A stretch of 50,150 nt of DNA from Atopobiaceae bacterium (GCA_017533825.1 JAFWIE010000142.1:1-50150); one strand, 5' to 3'; shown: positions 1-8,160, counted from the first letter of the stretch. The notes: generated by a model from the sequence alone, not told the origin. Translations and numbers: made by a program.

Positions 1-28
1 CCTCCTCGACTCCTCGGCTCCTCCTCGG

Positions 29-151
29 CTAAATAGGGCCCCTACCAGGAGCATCTACGCCCACGTCCTTCCGGGACCGGAGCCAGGAGAGCATTTTTTC
101 ACCGCGCCAGTCGAACGCCGATTTCATTTTTTCGGTATCATACCGTCCCAT
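29..151 (-). CDS. possible 40-aa small ORF
   Basis: A reverse-strand frame opens at an ATG complementary to 149-151 and closes at TAG (29-31), giving about 40 residues rich in Lys, Arg and Trp. The frame stays open a few codons upstream of the ATG, where a TTG could also serve as start, and then hits a stop. I see no clear Shine-Dalgarno sequence. It could be a short real gene, the remnant 3' end of a broken gene, or chance. I do not recognise it. Confidence 0.2.
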   Translation of the reverse strand: MGRYDTEKMKSAFDWRGEKMLSWLRSRKDVGVDAPGRGPI

Positions 152-181
152 AAGACGCGAGAACTCATTCAAAATATTTCA

Positions 182-262
182 AACGATACCATAATTTTTG
201 CTGCACAAAAAAATCTAAATGCGGTAAACTATATAGTGTAAAAATTCTGCAGGTAGATGGGG
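182..262 (+). promoter_or_regulatory. AT-rich leader of HNH gene, putative promoter
   Basis: An AT-rich stretch precedes the HNH gene and contains TATAGT at 232-237 and TAAACT at 225-230. No good -35 box sits 16-18 bp upstream; the nearest TTG (TTGCTG, 198-203) is too far from TATAGT. A purine/G-rich stretch (251-263) just before the start codon could act as ribosome binding site. The promoter call is weak. Confidence 0.3.
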
Positions 263-264
263 GT

Positions 265-1473
265 GTGCCCGTGATATTCTATAGCCGCCAGAGAATGATA
301 AACGAGATGAGAGCGCTCCGTAAGAAGGGACTTACGTACACCGAAATTGCCGACAGACTTGGTGTGAGTGCAGATACGGTTCGGTGCCACACTCGCGGTG
401 TGACAATCGAAATAGCTCTTGGCGACGGGGAAGAAATAGCTGACGTCACCGGACTTGAAGGCAGATACAAGGTGACGTCATTCGGTCGCGTGTTCTCTAC
501 CAAGACCAAGAACGGATACGACAACACAAAAGAGATCAAGCACAGGAAGCGAAAGAGCGGGATATGCCTTGTGGCGATAAATGATGGGGTCAAAACAAAA
601 CAAGTTCGCGTTGACAAACTTGTTGCCGACGCATTCGTTGACAATCGTGATGGATATAACTTTGTCCGCCACATCGACGGAGACTGGTCAAACAACAACT
701 CCGATAACCTCATGTTCGTGAAAGACAATCCGAACAATGATCCGCATGCGTTTCGCGATCCTGTTCTAAGCGACCAAGATTTGGAGGATGTCAAAAGCAG
801 GTGGCTTGGTGGGGAGTCCCAAGTCGACCTCGCGAACGCATATCACGTCAGCGTAACTGCCATACGTAGCGCCATTGATGGATTGAAGAGGCCCTTTGTG
901 GTACCGGAAGGTGAACCAGGCGAGCAGTGGAGGCCCGTCAGCGGATTCGAAGAACAGTACTACATCAGCTCATATGGCAGGATTCTTTCCACCGGTTGTG
1001 GGCGTCGTGCTGCAACCATGCTCAAGCCAGCGCGTGGCAGTGATGGCTACCTGCATGTAAACCTTGCAACAAAGGACCATGAACAGCGCCATGCATCGAT
1101 TCACCGCCTCGTCGCGTCTGCGTTCTGCGATGGTCGCACCGAAGAGCGAAACGTAGTCAACCACAAGGACGGGAATCCCTTGAACAACCGCGCAGACAAT
1201 CTCGAATGGTGTACCGCAAAGGAGAACACTCGTCACGCGGTCGATACCCTTGGCGTAAAGATGGGCGGGAACGAGCAGACAAAGAGAACGAGCACTCGTA
1301 CCATTCCAAAGGAGACGTCGATACGCAGGTCGCCATTGCGCAAGTTCAGCGATGACGAGGTGATTGCGATACGGTCAGACCCAAGAAGCTCGCGCAAGGT
1401 CGCGGAGGAATATGGTTGCAACAAGTGCACGATACTGCGCGTTCGCAGCGGCGAGAGCTACAGGGATATATAG
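265..1473 (+). CDS. two-module NUMOD4/HNH homing-type endonuclease
   Basis: A 402-aa protein built as HTH, NUMOD4-HNH, HTH, NUMOD4-HNH, HTH. An N-terminal helix-turn-helix (about residues 10-45) matches the sigma-70/resolvase-like type (LTYTEIADRLGVSADTVR). Module 1 has a NUMOD4-like start (VTGLEGRYKVTSFGRVFS) and an HNH core (RHIDGDWSNNNSDNL). Module 2 repeats this (WRPVSGFEEQYYISSYGRI; NHKDGNPLNNRADNLEW) and ends with another recognition helix (SRKVAEEYGCNKCTILRV). HNH enzymes of this class are usually free-standing or intron-borne mobile endonucleases. Core 1 has Arg before the first His where core 2 has Asn, so module 2 looks the more canonical catalytic copy. Start is GTG265; GTG271 is equally possible. 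The gene is more AT-rich than the phage genes to its right, which suggests separate acquisition. Confidence 0.8.
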   Translation: MPVIFYSRQRMINEMRALRKKGLTYTEIADRLGVSADTVRCHTRGVTIEIALGDGEEIADVTGLEGRYKVTSFGRVFSTKTKNGYDNTKEIKHRKRKSGICLVAINDGVKTKQVRVDKLVADAFVDNRDGYNFVRHIDGDWSNNNSDNLMFVKDNPNNDPHAFRDPVLSDQDLEDVKSRWLGGESQVDLANAYHVSVTAIRSAIDGLKRPFVVPEGEPGEQWRPVSGFEEQYYISSYGRILSTGCGRRAATMLKPARGSDGYLHVNLATKDHEQRHASIHRLVASAFCDGRTEERNVVNHKDGNPLNNRADNLEWCTAKENTRHAVDTLGVKMGGNEQTKRTSTRTIPKETSIRRSPLRKFSDDEVIAIRSDPRSSRKVAEEYGCNKCTILRVRSGESYRDI

Positions 1474-1496
1474 TAGTATATTGCATATATAAAATA

Positions 1497-1559
1497 ACCG
1501 CGCCAACGCAGCGATATTGAATAGCTAATAAGCTAAAAGATATAGCTGGATGGCGCGGT
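1497..1559. other. structured inverted repeat, intergenic
   Basis: Perfect 9-bp arms ACCGCGCCA (1497-1505) and TGGCGCGGT (1551-1559) enclose about 45 AT-rich bases that contain further self-complementary AGCT/ATAGCT segments. No T-run follows directly (TAATATTTTAG comes next), so it is a poor classical terminator. It could be a multi-stem RNA, a weak terminator for the HNH gene, or a DNA dyad. The rest of 1474-1807 holds no convincing gene, only the promoter-like element listed separately. Confidence 0.4.
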
Positions 1560-1733
1560 AATATTTTAGAAACAATTTGTTCGGCAACACCGCTTCCCTC
1601 ATCAACACCATACCACAGTGCGCGACGAATCGCAGTCATGTGGCGACACACCCTTCTACCTGCGGTTTTGCTGTTCTCGCAACCGCTTTCGCAGGCGCCG
1701 AAAATTGTTGTCCCACATCGATGCCTTATTGTG

Positions 1734-1739
1734 TATAAT
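1734..1739 (+). promoter_or_regulatory. TATAAT -10-like element
   Basis: A consensus TATAAT lies about 70 bp upstream of the small HNH gene that begins the packaging operon, preceded by TTGTG. The candidate -35 elements TTGTTG (1705-1710) and TTGTCC (1708-1713) are 23 and 20 bp away, longer than ideal. It is the best candidate for the promoter of the HNH-terS-terL operon. Confidence 0.35.
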
Positions 1740-1807
1740 CAACTACAACTAATAGCTTATGTAAGTCGCTGCGGAGTGACGGGCTTGCATCCTACCAAGG
1801 ACGTGTC

Positions 1808-2296
1808 ATGGCCCAATCCTTCGCCAAAGGCTTTTACAACTCCCATGCATGGCTTGCCAGCCGCAAGCGATATCTCGATGCCGTCGTTGACACGAGCGGC
1901 AACATACTCGTGTCGAAGGAACGAGACGGTGACATCGTCTACGTGCGCAAGGACGACCCGAACGAGACTCCCGTGCCGAGCGAGTGCGTCATACCGCCGC
2001 GCATGTGCGAGCGATGCTTCAAGCGTGGCGAGCTGACGCCAGCCAAGGTAGTGCATCACATCGAGCACATCACGCCGGAGAACATCGACGACCCGCATGT
2101 GACGCTTCGCTACGCGAACATGCAACGCCTGTGCCAGGACTGCCACGCGTTCGTGCACAGCGGACAGACCGAGCCTCGCGTCACGTTCGACGAGAACGGC
2201 AACGTGGTCCCAAAGAACGAGAGCTTGCAGTCGATGATAGAGCGGCTTACGGAGACCGTGGACGAGTCTCGGAACATCTACAGGAGCAAGAGATGA
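1808..2296 (+). CDS. HNH endonuclease of the packaging module
   Basis: A 162-aa HNH nuclease with the layout typical of proteins encoded next to terminase genes. A CxxC pair (MCERCFKRG, about residues 60-67) is followed by the His motif VVHHIEHITPEN and a second CxxCH (LCQDCHAFVH), so the fold is zinc-stabilised. In HK97-like phages such small HNH proteins sit beside terS/terL and assist terminase cleavage of DNA concatemers. Here it is the first gene of a tight operon: its stop overlaps the next start (ATGA at 2293-2296). It has no visible DNA-recognition repeats, unlike the larger HNH gene upstream, so a structural/packaging role is more likely than homing. Confidence 0.82.
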   Translation: MAQSFAKGFYNSHAWLASRKRYLDAVVDTSGNILVSKERDGDIVYVRKDDPNETPVPSECVIPPRMCERCFKRGELTPAKVVHHIEHITPENIDDPHVTLRYANMQRLCQDCHAFVHSGQTEPRVTFDENGNVVPKNESLQSMIERLTETVDESRNIYRSKR

Positions 2297-2469
2297 GCTG
2301 CGCGTTGTGCGAATGGCAGTACATGGACCCGTATGGCGAGTACGCGGGATGCGTGATAAACGGGCCGTACGGGGACGGGTGTTCGGGGTTCGAGCTCGCG
2401 ACCGAGCTGAGGGACGATTCGTGTCCACAGATCGACGTCGCGAGGCAGATATTGAGGGAGTGCGAATGA
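2293..2469 (+). CDS. Cys-rich microprotein A (hypothetical)
   Basis: A 58-aa reading frame starting at the ATG of an ATGA overlap with the HNH gene. It begins MSCALCEWQYMD and has further Cys in GCVIN, GCSGF and SCPQ, consistent with a small zinc-binding knuckle. It ends in another four-base overlap with the following gene. The next protein begins in the same way (MSC-x2-C, then Asp, then two more Cys), so the two look like tandem paralogues. The function is unknown; its position between HNH and TerS suggests a packaging accessory. Confidence 0.6.
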   Translation: MSCALCEWQYMDPYGEYAGCVINGPYGDGCSGFELATELRDDSCPQIDVARQILRECE

Positions 2470-2636
2470 GTTGCCTGACGTGCGGTTACTTCAACGAGGA
2501 TGACACGTCAATGACGGTTTGCATGTTGCATCGCAGGTACACGAAATGCGATTGGACGTGCGGAGACGAGCTCGTGTCTGGCAGTGAGGAGGAAGGCGAT
2601 GCCCCAGCGCAAGAAGCCGAAGATTCAGCAGAGTGA
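2466..2636 (+). CDS. Cys-rich microprotein B (hypothetical)
   Basis: A 56-aa protein starting MSCLTCGYFNEDD, with Cys also in TVCMLHRR and KCDWTCGDEL and an acidic C-terminus. It overlaps the preceding gene by an ATGA junction, and its 3' end runs past the terS start (2599) in another frame. The spacing of the Cys pairs suggests a small zinc ribbon. It resembles microprotein A and may be a duplicate. I do not recognise a family. Confidence 0.6.
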   Translation: MSCLTCGYFNEDDTSMTVCMLHRRYTKCDWTCGDELVSGSEEEGDAPAQEAEDSAE

Positions 2637-2979
2637 CATAGACGCTGCCGTGGAGCAGTTGGAAGACGCACTTGACATCGACTCGCTCAGCAAGGTCGAC
2701 AAGTTCTTCGCGCTCAACCTGTTGCAGGACTATGGCAGGACGTGCGGGATAGGGGAGGCCGCATGGCGCTCCATAGAGAACGAGGGACTCACCGTTCGCC
2801 AACAGTCGGGGGCGAAGGGCAACACGCACTACAAGATGGTCAAGTCCGAGGCCATAGACATATTCAAGATGGCGATAGCGAACAAGATATCGCTTGCGGC
2901 GAAGATATCGAAGTTCGTCAACAGTGGAGTGCTGCAGCAGGAGGAGGAAGAGGATGAGTTCGACCGCTTCAATGCCTAG
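2599..2979 (+). CDS. terS: terminase small subunit (P27-like)
   Basis: A 126-aa protein with a Lys/Arg N-terminus and an acidic helical body. The stretch ENEGLTVRQQSGAKGNTHYK resembles the P27-family TerS signature, where a Gly/Asn-rich segment follows a helical DNA-binding part. TerS recognises the packaging site and loads TerL. The ATG at 2599 is chosen because GAGGAGGAAG lies just before it; an in-frame GTG at 2584 would put that ribosome binding site inside the gene. The 3' end overlaps terL by 26 bp. The acidic tail (EEEEDE) contains the terL ribosome binding site. Confidence 0.75.
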   Translation: MPQRKKPKIQQSDIDAAVEQLEDALDIDSLSKVDKFFALNLLQDYGRTCGIGEAAWRSIENEGLTVRQQSGAKGNTHYKMVKSEAIDIFKMAIANKISLAAKISKFVNSGVLQQEEEEDEFDRFNA

Positions 2980-5500
2980 CCGATACATGGATGAGCTTGG
3001 GAGGAGCGACGCGGAGGTCTACCTCACCGGCATCTACGACGGAAGCATAATTGCGTCCAAGTACATGAGGCAGCTGGCGGAGATCATGCTGCCGAGGTTC
3101 CACGAGGAGTACCACGGTTTTTTCTTCTCGCAGGAGAAGGCCGAACGTGTGTGCCGTTTCGTAGAAGACTTCTGCCTCATTCCAGAGGGCGAGAAGATGT
3201 GGCAGCCGTTCGTCATGGAACCGTTCCAGAAGGCCTGCGTGCAGCTCGCATACGGATTCGTCGATGAGGAAGGTATAAGGCAGTTTCAGCAGGTCGTGTA
3301 TTGTCTCGGCCGTAAGAACGGGAAGGCCCTAAGCCTGGACACGGAGATTCCGACGCCCGAAGGCTGGCGCACCATGCGCGACATACACCCAGGCGACTAC
3401 GTATTCGGGCAGGACGGCAAGCCCTCGAAGGTGCTCGTCGAATCCGAGATATTCGACAAGCCGATGTACCTGGTCGTGTTCGCGGACCATGCTACGGTCA
3501 AGGCGAGCGGCGATCACGTATGGACCGTGCGCTCGAACGGCAGGAACATGGACGTCACGACCGACGAGCTGATGACCATGGTCAGGTCTGGACATGTCTC
3601 GGTGCCGATGTGCGGGCCCGTTGAGTACGCATGCGAGCCGAGGTACGTCAACATGTTCGAGGTCCACGAACTCGTCCAGTCCGGCAGGCCTCTGCCGGAC
3701 GACATGCTGACGTCGGACATGTCCCTTAGGAGCGGGTTGGTCTACGTGTTCGTCGAGGCCTACGGGGTGGGGCTCCGGAGCCGAAGGACTCCGGCAGAGC
3801 CATATGACCTCTCATGCGTACCCGACTCTCAGGTGTGGCAGCTGGTAGAGGTCGCGTCGAGCCTCGGCATGCTCGCGACGGCGTCAGTGGACGGGTACAG
3901 GACCTACCACGTGACAATCTACCCGATAGCCGGGACGAAGCAGGTCGTGTCGGTGACGCAGATACCGAACGAGCCGTCGAAGTGCATAGCGATAGACAAC
4001 CCGAGCCACCTGTACCTCGCGGGCAGGCAGTACACGGCGACGCACAATTCAAGCCTCATCGCCGGCCTCGGCCTGTACCATCTCACCAGCGACGGGGAGA
4101 AGGGGGCAGAGGTCTACTGTTGCGCGACGTCTGAGACTCAGGCAAGGAAGGTGTTCGGCGCGGCTAACGAGATGGCTATGCACAGTCCAGCGCTAAGCAA
4201 GAGAATACGACGCGGTATGTCGCAGAAGACCGGTAGGTCTGCGCTCAACTACGACGCCCAAGGCTCGATGCTTACAGCCATCGCTGCCTCCCCAAAGCGA
4301 AGAGACGGGGCGTCGTGCAGCGCGTTATTGTACGACGAACTTGCCGCCGTCGAAGACAACGGATATCTTCTCGACCAGATCGAGGAGTCAATGTCAGCGC
4401 GGAGAAATCCAATGACCTGGATATTGTCCAGCGAGAACTTCATCAGAGACGGCATTTGGGACGAGCGAATCTCCTACTGCAAGAACATACTCGACGGCAC
4501 CATCCAAGACGACACTGTGCTGCCACTACTTTTTGTTCAGGACGATAGGTCAGAGGTCCTTGCAGGGTTCGAGGCGTACGAGAGGGGAGAGCGCCCTGAT
4601 ATATGGCTCAAAGCGAACCCCGGTTTATATGCTATCAAAGATGTAAATAAATTGGCCCAACGCGTGCGCCTCAGTGTCAACTCGCCACGGCGGCTTCCCT
4701 CCGTTTTGACGAAGGAATTTTGTCTGAGGAGCGGCAGCTACAGCGCGTTCCTCGACATCGAGTCCTGCATCAACAACACGCCGATTGACTTCGACAAGAT
4801 CGGCATTCCTCCGTACGTATGCTGCGGCTTCGACCTCGCCACCAAGAACGACCTATGCGCGTTCGTCTGTCGTTGGAGGGTTCCAGGCGACGATCGCATA
4901 TACGAGCTCGCCAAGTTCTGGGTCGCGTCCGACATGCTGAACATGCAGACCGACTCCAACCAGAAGGACAACGTCCCGTACCTCACATGGTCGTCACAGG
5001 GCCAGCCGATGGACGGCACGGTCTGGCATTACGTTGAGGTCGTCGAAGGAGACCGCGTCAACCAGTCCGTCATCATCGACATGCTCAACGATCTGGTGTC
5101 GGTTGGCATGTATCCGTATTGCGTCGCGTATGACGGATGGCATGTGGACGACTATACCGATCGCACGATCAGGCGTCTTGTGGGGGACAGCAGATGCTTC
5201 GCCGTCCCCCAGACGGCTAGGGTGCTGTCGCCGCTCATGCGCACTCACGAGCTCGACCTCAAGGCGCATAAGGTGATCTGCCCGAACGTCTGCCTCCATC
5301 ATTCGCGCCAGTCGCTCGAGTGCCGCGAGGACAACGGAGGGAACCTGTTCCCAAAGAAGAAAGACCTTCAGCCAAATCAGAAAATCGATGGCGTGATGAG
5401 CGAACTCTTCGCCCTCGCTGCCGAACAGCGATACTACGAGTCCTATATGAGCGCAATAGGTTGGATTTCTCCCGATAGTGTAGAGAGTTTGCCTGGATAG
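2954..5500 (+). CDS. terL: terminase large subunit, intein-interrupted
   Basis: A TerL-type ATPase/nuclease motor that translocates DNA into the prohead and cuts the concatemer. The 848-aa precursor is interrupted within Walker A: GRKNGK (119-124) is followed by a 241-aa intein (125-365), and the host protein resumes with SSLIAGLGLYHL. Spliced length is about 607 aa. Walker B-like CSALLYDELAAVED follows. The C-terminal nuclease half has Asp-bearing strands CGFDLATKNDLCAFV and YCVAYDGWHVDDYTD and the terminal GVMSELFALAAEQ. Start ATG 2954 is preceded by GAGGAGGAAGAGG; a longer frame opens upstream but lacks that site. Because the intein splits the P-loop, the unspliced precursor should have no ATPase activity. 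Confidence 0.93.
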   Translation: MSSTASMPSRYMDELGRSDAEVYLTGIYDGSIIASKYMRQLAEIMLPRFHEEYHGFFFSQEKAERVCRFVEDFCLIPEGEKMWQPFVMEPFQKACVQLAYGFVDEEGIRQFQQVVYCLGRKNGKALSLDTEIPTPEGWRTMRDIHPGDYVFGQDGKPSKVLVESEIFDKPMYLVVFADHATVKASGDHVWTVRSNGRNMDVTTDELMTMVRSGHVSVPMCGPVEYACEPRYVNMFEVHELVQSGRPLPDDMLTSDMSLRSGLVYVFVEAYGVGLRSRRTPAEPYDLSCVPDSQVWQLVEVASSLGMLATASVDGYRTYHVTIYPIAGTKQVVSVTQIPNEPSKCIAIDNPSHLYLAGRQYTATHNSSLIAGLGLYHLTSDGEKGAEVYCCATSETQARKVFGAANEMAMHSPALSKRIRRGMSQKTGRSALNYDAQGSMLTAIAASPKRRDGASCSALLYDELAAVEDNGYLLDQIEESMSARRNPMTWILSSENFIRDGIWDERISYCKNILDGTIQDDTVLPLLFVQDDRSEVLAGFEAYERGERPDIWLKANPGLYAIKDVNKLAQRVRLSVNSPRRLPSVLTKEFCLRSGSYSAFLDIESCINNTPIDFDKIGIPPYVCCGFDLATKNDLCAFVCRWRVPGDDRIYELAKFWVASDMLNMQTDSNQKDNVPYLTWSSQGQPMDGTVWHYVEVVEGDRVNQSVIIDMLNDLVSVGMYPYCVAYDGWHVDDYTDRTIRRLVGDSRCFAVPQTARVLSPLMRTHELDLKAHKVICPNVCLHHSRQSLECREDNGGNLFPKKKDLQPNQKIDGVMSELFALAAEQRYYESYMSAIGWISPDSVESLPG
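3326..4048 (+). mobile_element. class 3-type intein in TerL Walker A
   Basis: A 241-aa intein running from ALSLDTEIPTPEGW to LYLAGRQYTATHN and inserted exactly after the Walker A Lys, with Ser as the first downstream extein residue. Position 1 is Ala rather than Cys/Ser. The class 3 triplet is visible: Trp in GDHVWTV (intein residue 66), Cys in SKCIAIDNPSHLYLAG (220), and Thr in TATHN (239). In class 3 inteins the internal Cys makes the first nucleophilic attack on the N-terminal splice bond, and Asn cyclisation completes splicing. No LAGLIDADG or HNH motif is visible in the roughly 80-residue insert between splicing halves, so it appears to lack an active homing endonuclease. Sequence and frame are intact. 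Confidence 0.88.
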
Positions 5501-5508
5501 ACTGCAAT

Positions 5509-5537
5509 GGCAGGCTTGTGGCATAGACAAGCCTGCC
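5509..5537. terminator. 11-bp inverted repeat between convergent genes
   Basis: GGCAGGCTTGT (5509-5519) and ACAAGCCTGCC (5527-5537) pair perfectly around a 7-nt loop. The hairpin lies exactly between the stop of terL (+) and the stop of the reverse-strand nuclease gene. Neither strand has a proper T-run after the stem, so it would be a weak or factor-assisted bidirectional terminator, or an mRNA 3'-end stabiliser. Confidence 0.5.
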
Positions 5538-5544
5538 GAAAAAG

Positions 5545-8025
5545 CTATTTCCTGTCCCTCTTGCGGTACTTCTTCCTTTTCTTGCCTTTTCCACCAGCAT
5601 TACATTTCGGACATCCTGACCCACTGGATGTCCTGCATACCACTGATGTCTCCCATTCGTGTCCGCACTTTCCGAGCCACCAGACCTTCCTATTAGTCCC
5701 ACGGTTGACGTCTGACGGGGTAAGATTGCCATTGAGTGTCGGATGCCATTCGGCAGCCAATTCTGGATGTCTCTCCTGAAGCGAGTTACCAGGCTTCGGC
5801 TTCGACAAACGCTTAGAAGACTTCTTTGACCCACACTTGGGACAACCATGTCCCGCCGACCGAGATCCTATTGACGTAAAATACTCGTGACCCTCAGGGC
5901 AAACCCACCATACTTTCTTAGTCGAGAACGGCTTAAACATGTACGGATTGAGCTTTCCGTTCTTGCCAAAGTCCCATTCCGCAATCAGATGAGGACTCTT
6001 CGCTCCGAACGAGCCTTCCACAACTCCCTCGTACATAAGCTTTATGATGTCAATCTCGTCACGCTTGGTGTCGACACTGATGTCGCATGGTGCGCCAATC
6101 TCGTGAAGCACCTCCCTAATGCACTCGTCGAGAGCTTCTGACGACATGTCCTTTCGATATACCTCTCTGTAACACATCGTCAATTCATATTTTGGACAAT
6201 CAGGCTCGCGCACCCTTATGAGAAATATGCCTCCCAAGAAGCAGGCAAAGTCCTTCTCTTGGTCCCTCTCGAAGTTCTGGTGCCAACGTTCACCGTCATA
6301 CTCGATGCCAGTTCCTATGCTTGGTACAAATATGTCGATTTCCCTGCGACCAAACTTCTCAACGTCTGGCATATAGTTGGACAGTGCGTCGGGGTAAGCC
6401 ATGGAGACATAGTAGAACAGCGCCTTCTCTGGGAACGACGTATGGTTATGGCTGTTGCAGATCGGGCATCCCGACCGTTGGTCAACGCAGTTTCCTACGC
6501 CAGCCTTCCATTCGTGTCCGCATTTGCCAAGCCACCACACCGATTTCTTGTTGTGCGCCGTCACGTCGCTCGGAAGCAGTCCGTTGTTCTTCGTAGGATG
6601 CCATTCTTCCGCTATGTCAGGACGCACGGTAAGCAAGTCGTTGAACCCAGGCAAGAGCTTCTTTCCGCTGCAAAACGCGCATCCACTGTCCTGATTAACG
6701 CGGCCGCTGATAGCAGACTGCCACTCATGGCCGCACTTCCCGAGCCACCACACTCTTTTGCTGGACTTACCCTTGACGTCATAGGCAGTTAGACCGCCGT
6801 TCTTCGTCGGGTGCCACTCGTCTGCGATTTTCGGGTATAGCTCTGCGAGCGACTCGCCAGCAGACGGCGTTTCATGGAAAGCTGTTGACCTTTCTTGACC
6901 GCATATCGGACAGCCATGCCCTCTCGACGTGCGGCTGTTCACGGCAGCCTGCCACTCACATGGTACTCCGTGCTTGTTGCAAACCCACCATACCTTCATG
7001 TGGGTTGCGAACGCGACGTCACACGGATTCAGCCCTCCGTTTTTTTCGGTGTTCCACTCGGAGGCTATCTCAGGGAAGCGAGTCTCAAGGTCATTGAATC
7101 CAGTAAGCACCTGTTTGCCAGCGCATATGGGACACCCGTTTCCAGACAGAGCCCTGCTCCTCACGACCGCTTCCCATTCGTGCCCATGTGCCGAACACTT
7201 CCACCATACGGAAACATTACTGCCAGCGGTAACGTTATAAGGTGACAGGTCTCCGTTTTTATCGCGATCCCATTCGACAAGCAGGTCGGGCCTTTCCTCA
7301 CTGAGCGGCCCATGTGAGTACGGTGCCTTGCTCTTCTTTGAGCATTCTGGACAACAAGAGCCGCGAATCCTTCTGTATGGGTACGCCATATAGCTCTCGC
7401 CGCACTCCTTGCAAATCCACCATACCTTCTTTCCTGATCCACCTGAAATCATTGATGGTTTCAGGCTGCCGTTCTTGTCAACGTCCCATTCTTCGGCAAG
7501 CTTTGGATACTTGGCCTCGAGACTGTCTTCGTAGCTTGCGACTCTTGAGAGCGAGTCGCTCGACTTCTCGTACCTACACAGCGGACATCCAGAGCCATTC
7601 GCTCTTACTCCAGGGTACGCACTCCATACAATCCCGTGATTAGAGCAACGCCACCAGAATCTCATATGGGCATTTGTACTTATGTCGTATGGAGTTACGT
7701 TCCCATTGCACTCGCTTTCCCATTCGGGCAGAAGCTCTGGGTGTTTGTGCCCCAGGCTCTCGCCGTCTTTCATGCGGAAGCTCATCGGACCATCCGCGTC
7801 AACAGGGCTGCACCATGGACACTTGGGGTTTGCGTCCATGTTCTTTATTAAGTCCATCCACCTGTGCTCTGGGTTTTCTGGACATATCCAGTGCACGTAT
7901 GCCCTCGAGCTTGGAAGCAGGAACTCGGGATCCTTGTCGTTGCGCTCTTCATCCCAGTACCTCATGAGGTCCGGCCTCGTCGAAGCGATGGACCCTTCAA
8001 TCGTCAGCTTCATCTTTCTCGCCAC
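5545..8025 (-). CDS. nine-zinc-ribbon protein with Vsr-like nuclease domain
   Basis: An 826-aa protein. Seven DUF4379-like zinc-ribbon repeats (about residues 9-525) are followed by a nuclease domain (about 525-660) and two more repeats. Each repeat reads roughly R/HPxLxxEW-x5-NGxLxPxDV-x8-VWWxC-xx-CGHEW-x12-GCPxC. The nuclease part has FPEKALFYYV, REIDIFVPS and GIEYDGERWH, resembling the Vsr/EDxHD branch of PD-(D/E)XK enzymes, in which Glu and Asp bind the metal. The basic tail (KGKKRKKYRKRDRK) may bind DNA. Start is GTG 8025, placed 6 nt after GAGAGGAG; a downstream ATG (8013) is possible. The gene opposes the late genes and sits between terL and the phosphoesterase/portal. I infer a free-standing homing-type endonuclease or a defence/exclusion nuclease. 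Confidence 0.75.
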   Translation of the reverse strand: MARKMKLTIEGSIASTRPDLMRYWDEERNDKDPEFLLPSSRAYVHWICPENPEHRWMDLIKNMDANPKCPWCSPVDADGPMSFRMKDGESLGHKHPELLPEWESECNGNVTPYDISTNAHMRFWWRCSNHGIVWSAYPGVRANGSGCPLCRYEKSSDSLSRVASYEDSLEAKYPKLAEEWDVDKNGSLKPSMISGGSGKKVWWICKECGESYMAYPYRRIRGSCCPECSKKSKAPYSHGPLSEERPDLLVEWDRDKNGDLSPYNVTAGSNVSVWWKCSAHGHEWEAVVRSRALSGNGCPICAGKQVLTGFNDLETRFPEIASEWNTEKNGGLNPCDVAFATHMKVWWVCNKHGVPCEWQAAVNSRTSRGHGCPICGQERSTAFHETPSAGESLAELYPKIADEWHPTKNGGLTAYDVKGKSSKRVWWLGKCGHEWQSAISGRVNQDSGCAFCSGKKLLPGFNDLLTVRPDIAEEWHPTKNNGLLPSDVTAHNKKSVWWLGKCGHEWKAGVGNCVDQRSGCPICNSHNHTSFPEKALFYYVSMAYPDALSNYMPDVEKFGRREIDIFVPSIGTGIEYDGERWHQNFERDQEKDFACFLGGIFLIRVREPDCPKYELTMCYREVYRKDMSSEALDECIREVLHEIGAPCDISVDTKRDEIDIIKLMYEGVVEGSFGAKSPHLIAEWDFGKNGKLNPYMFKPFSTKKVWWVCPEGHEYFTSIGSRSAGHGCPKCGSKKSSKRLSKPKPGNSLQERHPELAAEWHPTLNGNLTPSDVNRGTNRKVWWLGKCGHEWETSVVCRTSSGSGCPKCNAGGKGKKRKKYRKRDRK

Positions 8026-8029
8026 AACA

Positions 8030-8054
8030 AGCTCCTCTCCGGCCAAGAGGAGCT
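8030..8054 (-). promoter_or_regulatory. hairpin sequestering the nuclease-gene ribosome binding site
   Basis: On the reverse strand AGCTCCTCT, a 7-nt loop and AGAGGAGCT form a perfect 9-bp stem. The 3' arm contains the GAGAGGAG Shine-Dalgarno sequence of the GTG start at 8025. Folding would block translation from transcripts containing both arms. A comparable device is known for phage T4 homing endonuclease genes, where early transcripts are silenced by such hairpins. Confidence 0.6.
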
Positions 8055-8087
8055 CGCCCTGTGGTATCCTAGTCCACAAGGCACGGG

Positions 8088-8160
8088 CAGGTCCTCTTGA
8101 CCTGTCTGGCTTCTATCCAAGCCCCGTCGCGCTGACTTTGGCGAGTTGCGTAGCGACGGG
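8088..8160 (-). promoter_or_regulatory. two further stem-loops in the intergenic leader
   Basis: Between the companion gene and the nuclease gene lie two inverted repeats. CAGGTC/GACCTG (8088-8093, 8099-8104) has a 5-nt loop. CCCGTCGC/GCGACGGG (8123-8130, 8153-8160) has a 22-nt loop. With the ribosome-binding-site hairpin they make nearly the whole 140-nt gap structured. No T-run follows either one. Confidence 0.45.

Noticed and set aside
2894..2953. Longer terL start
   Set aside because: No ribosome binding site at the earlier start; GAGGAGGAAGAGG directly precedes ATG 2954.
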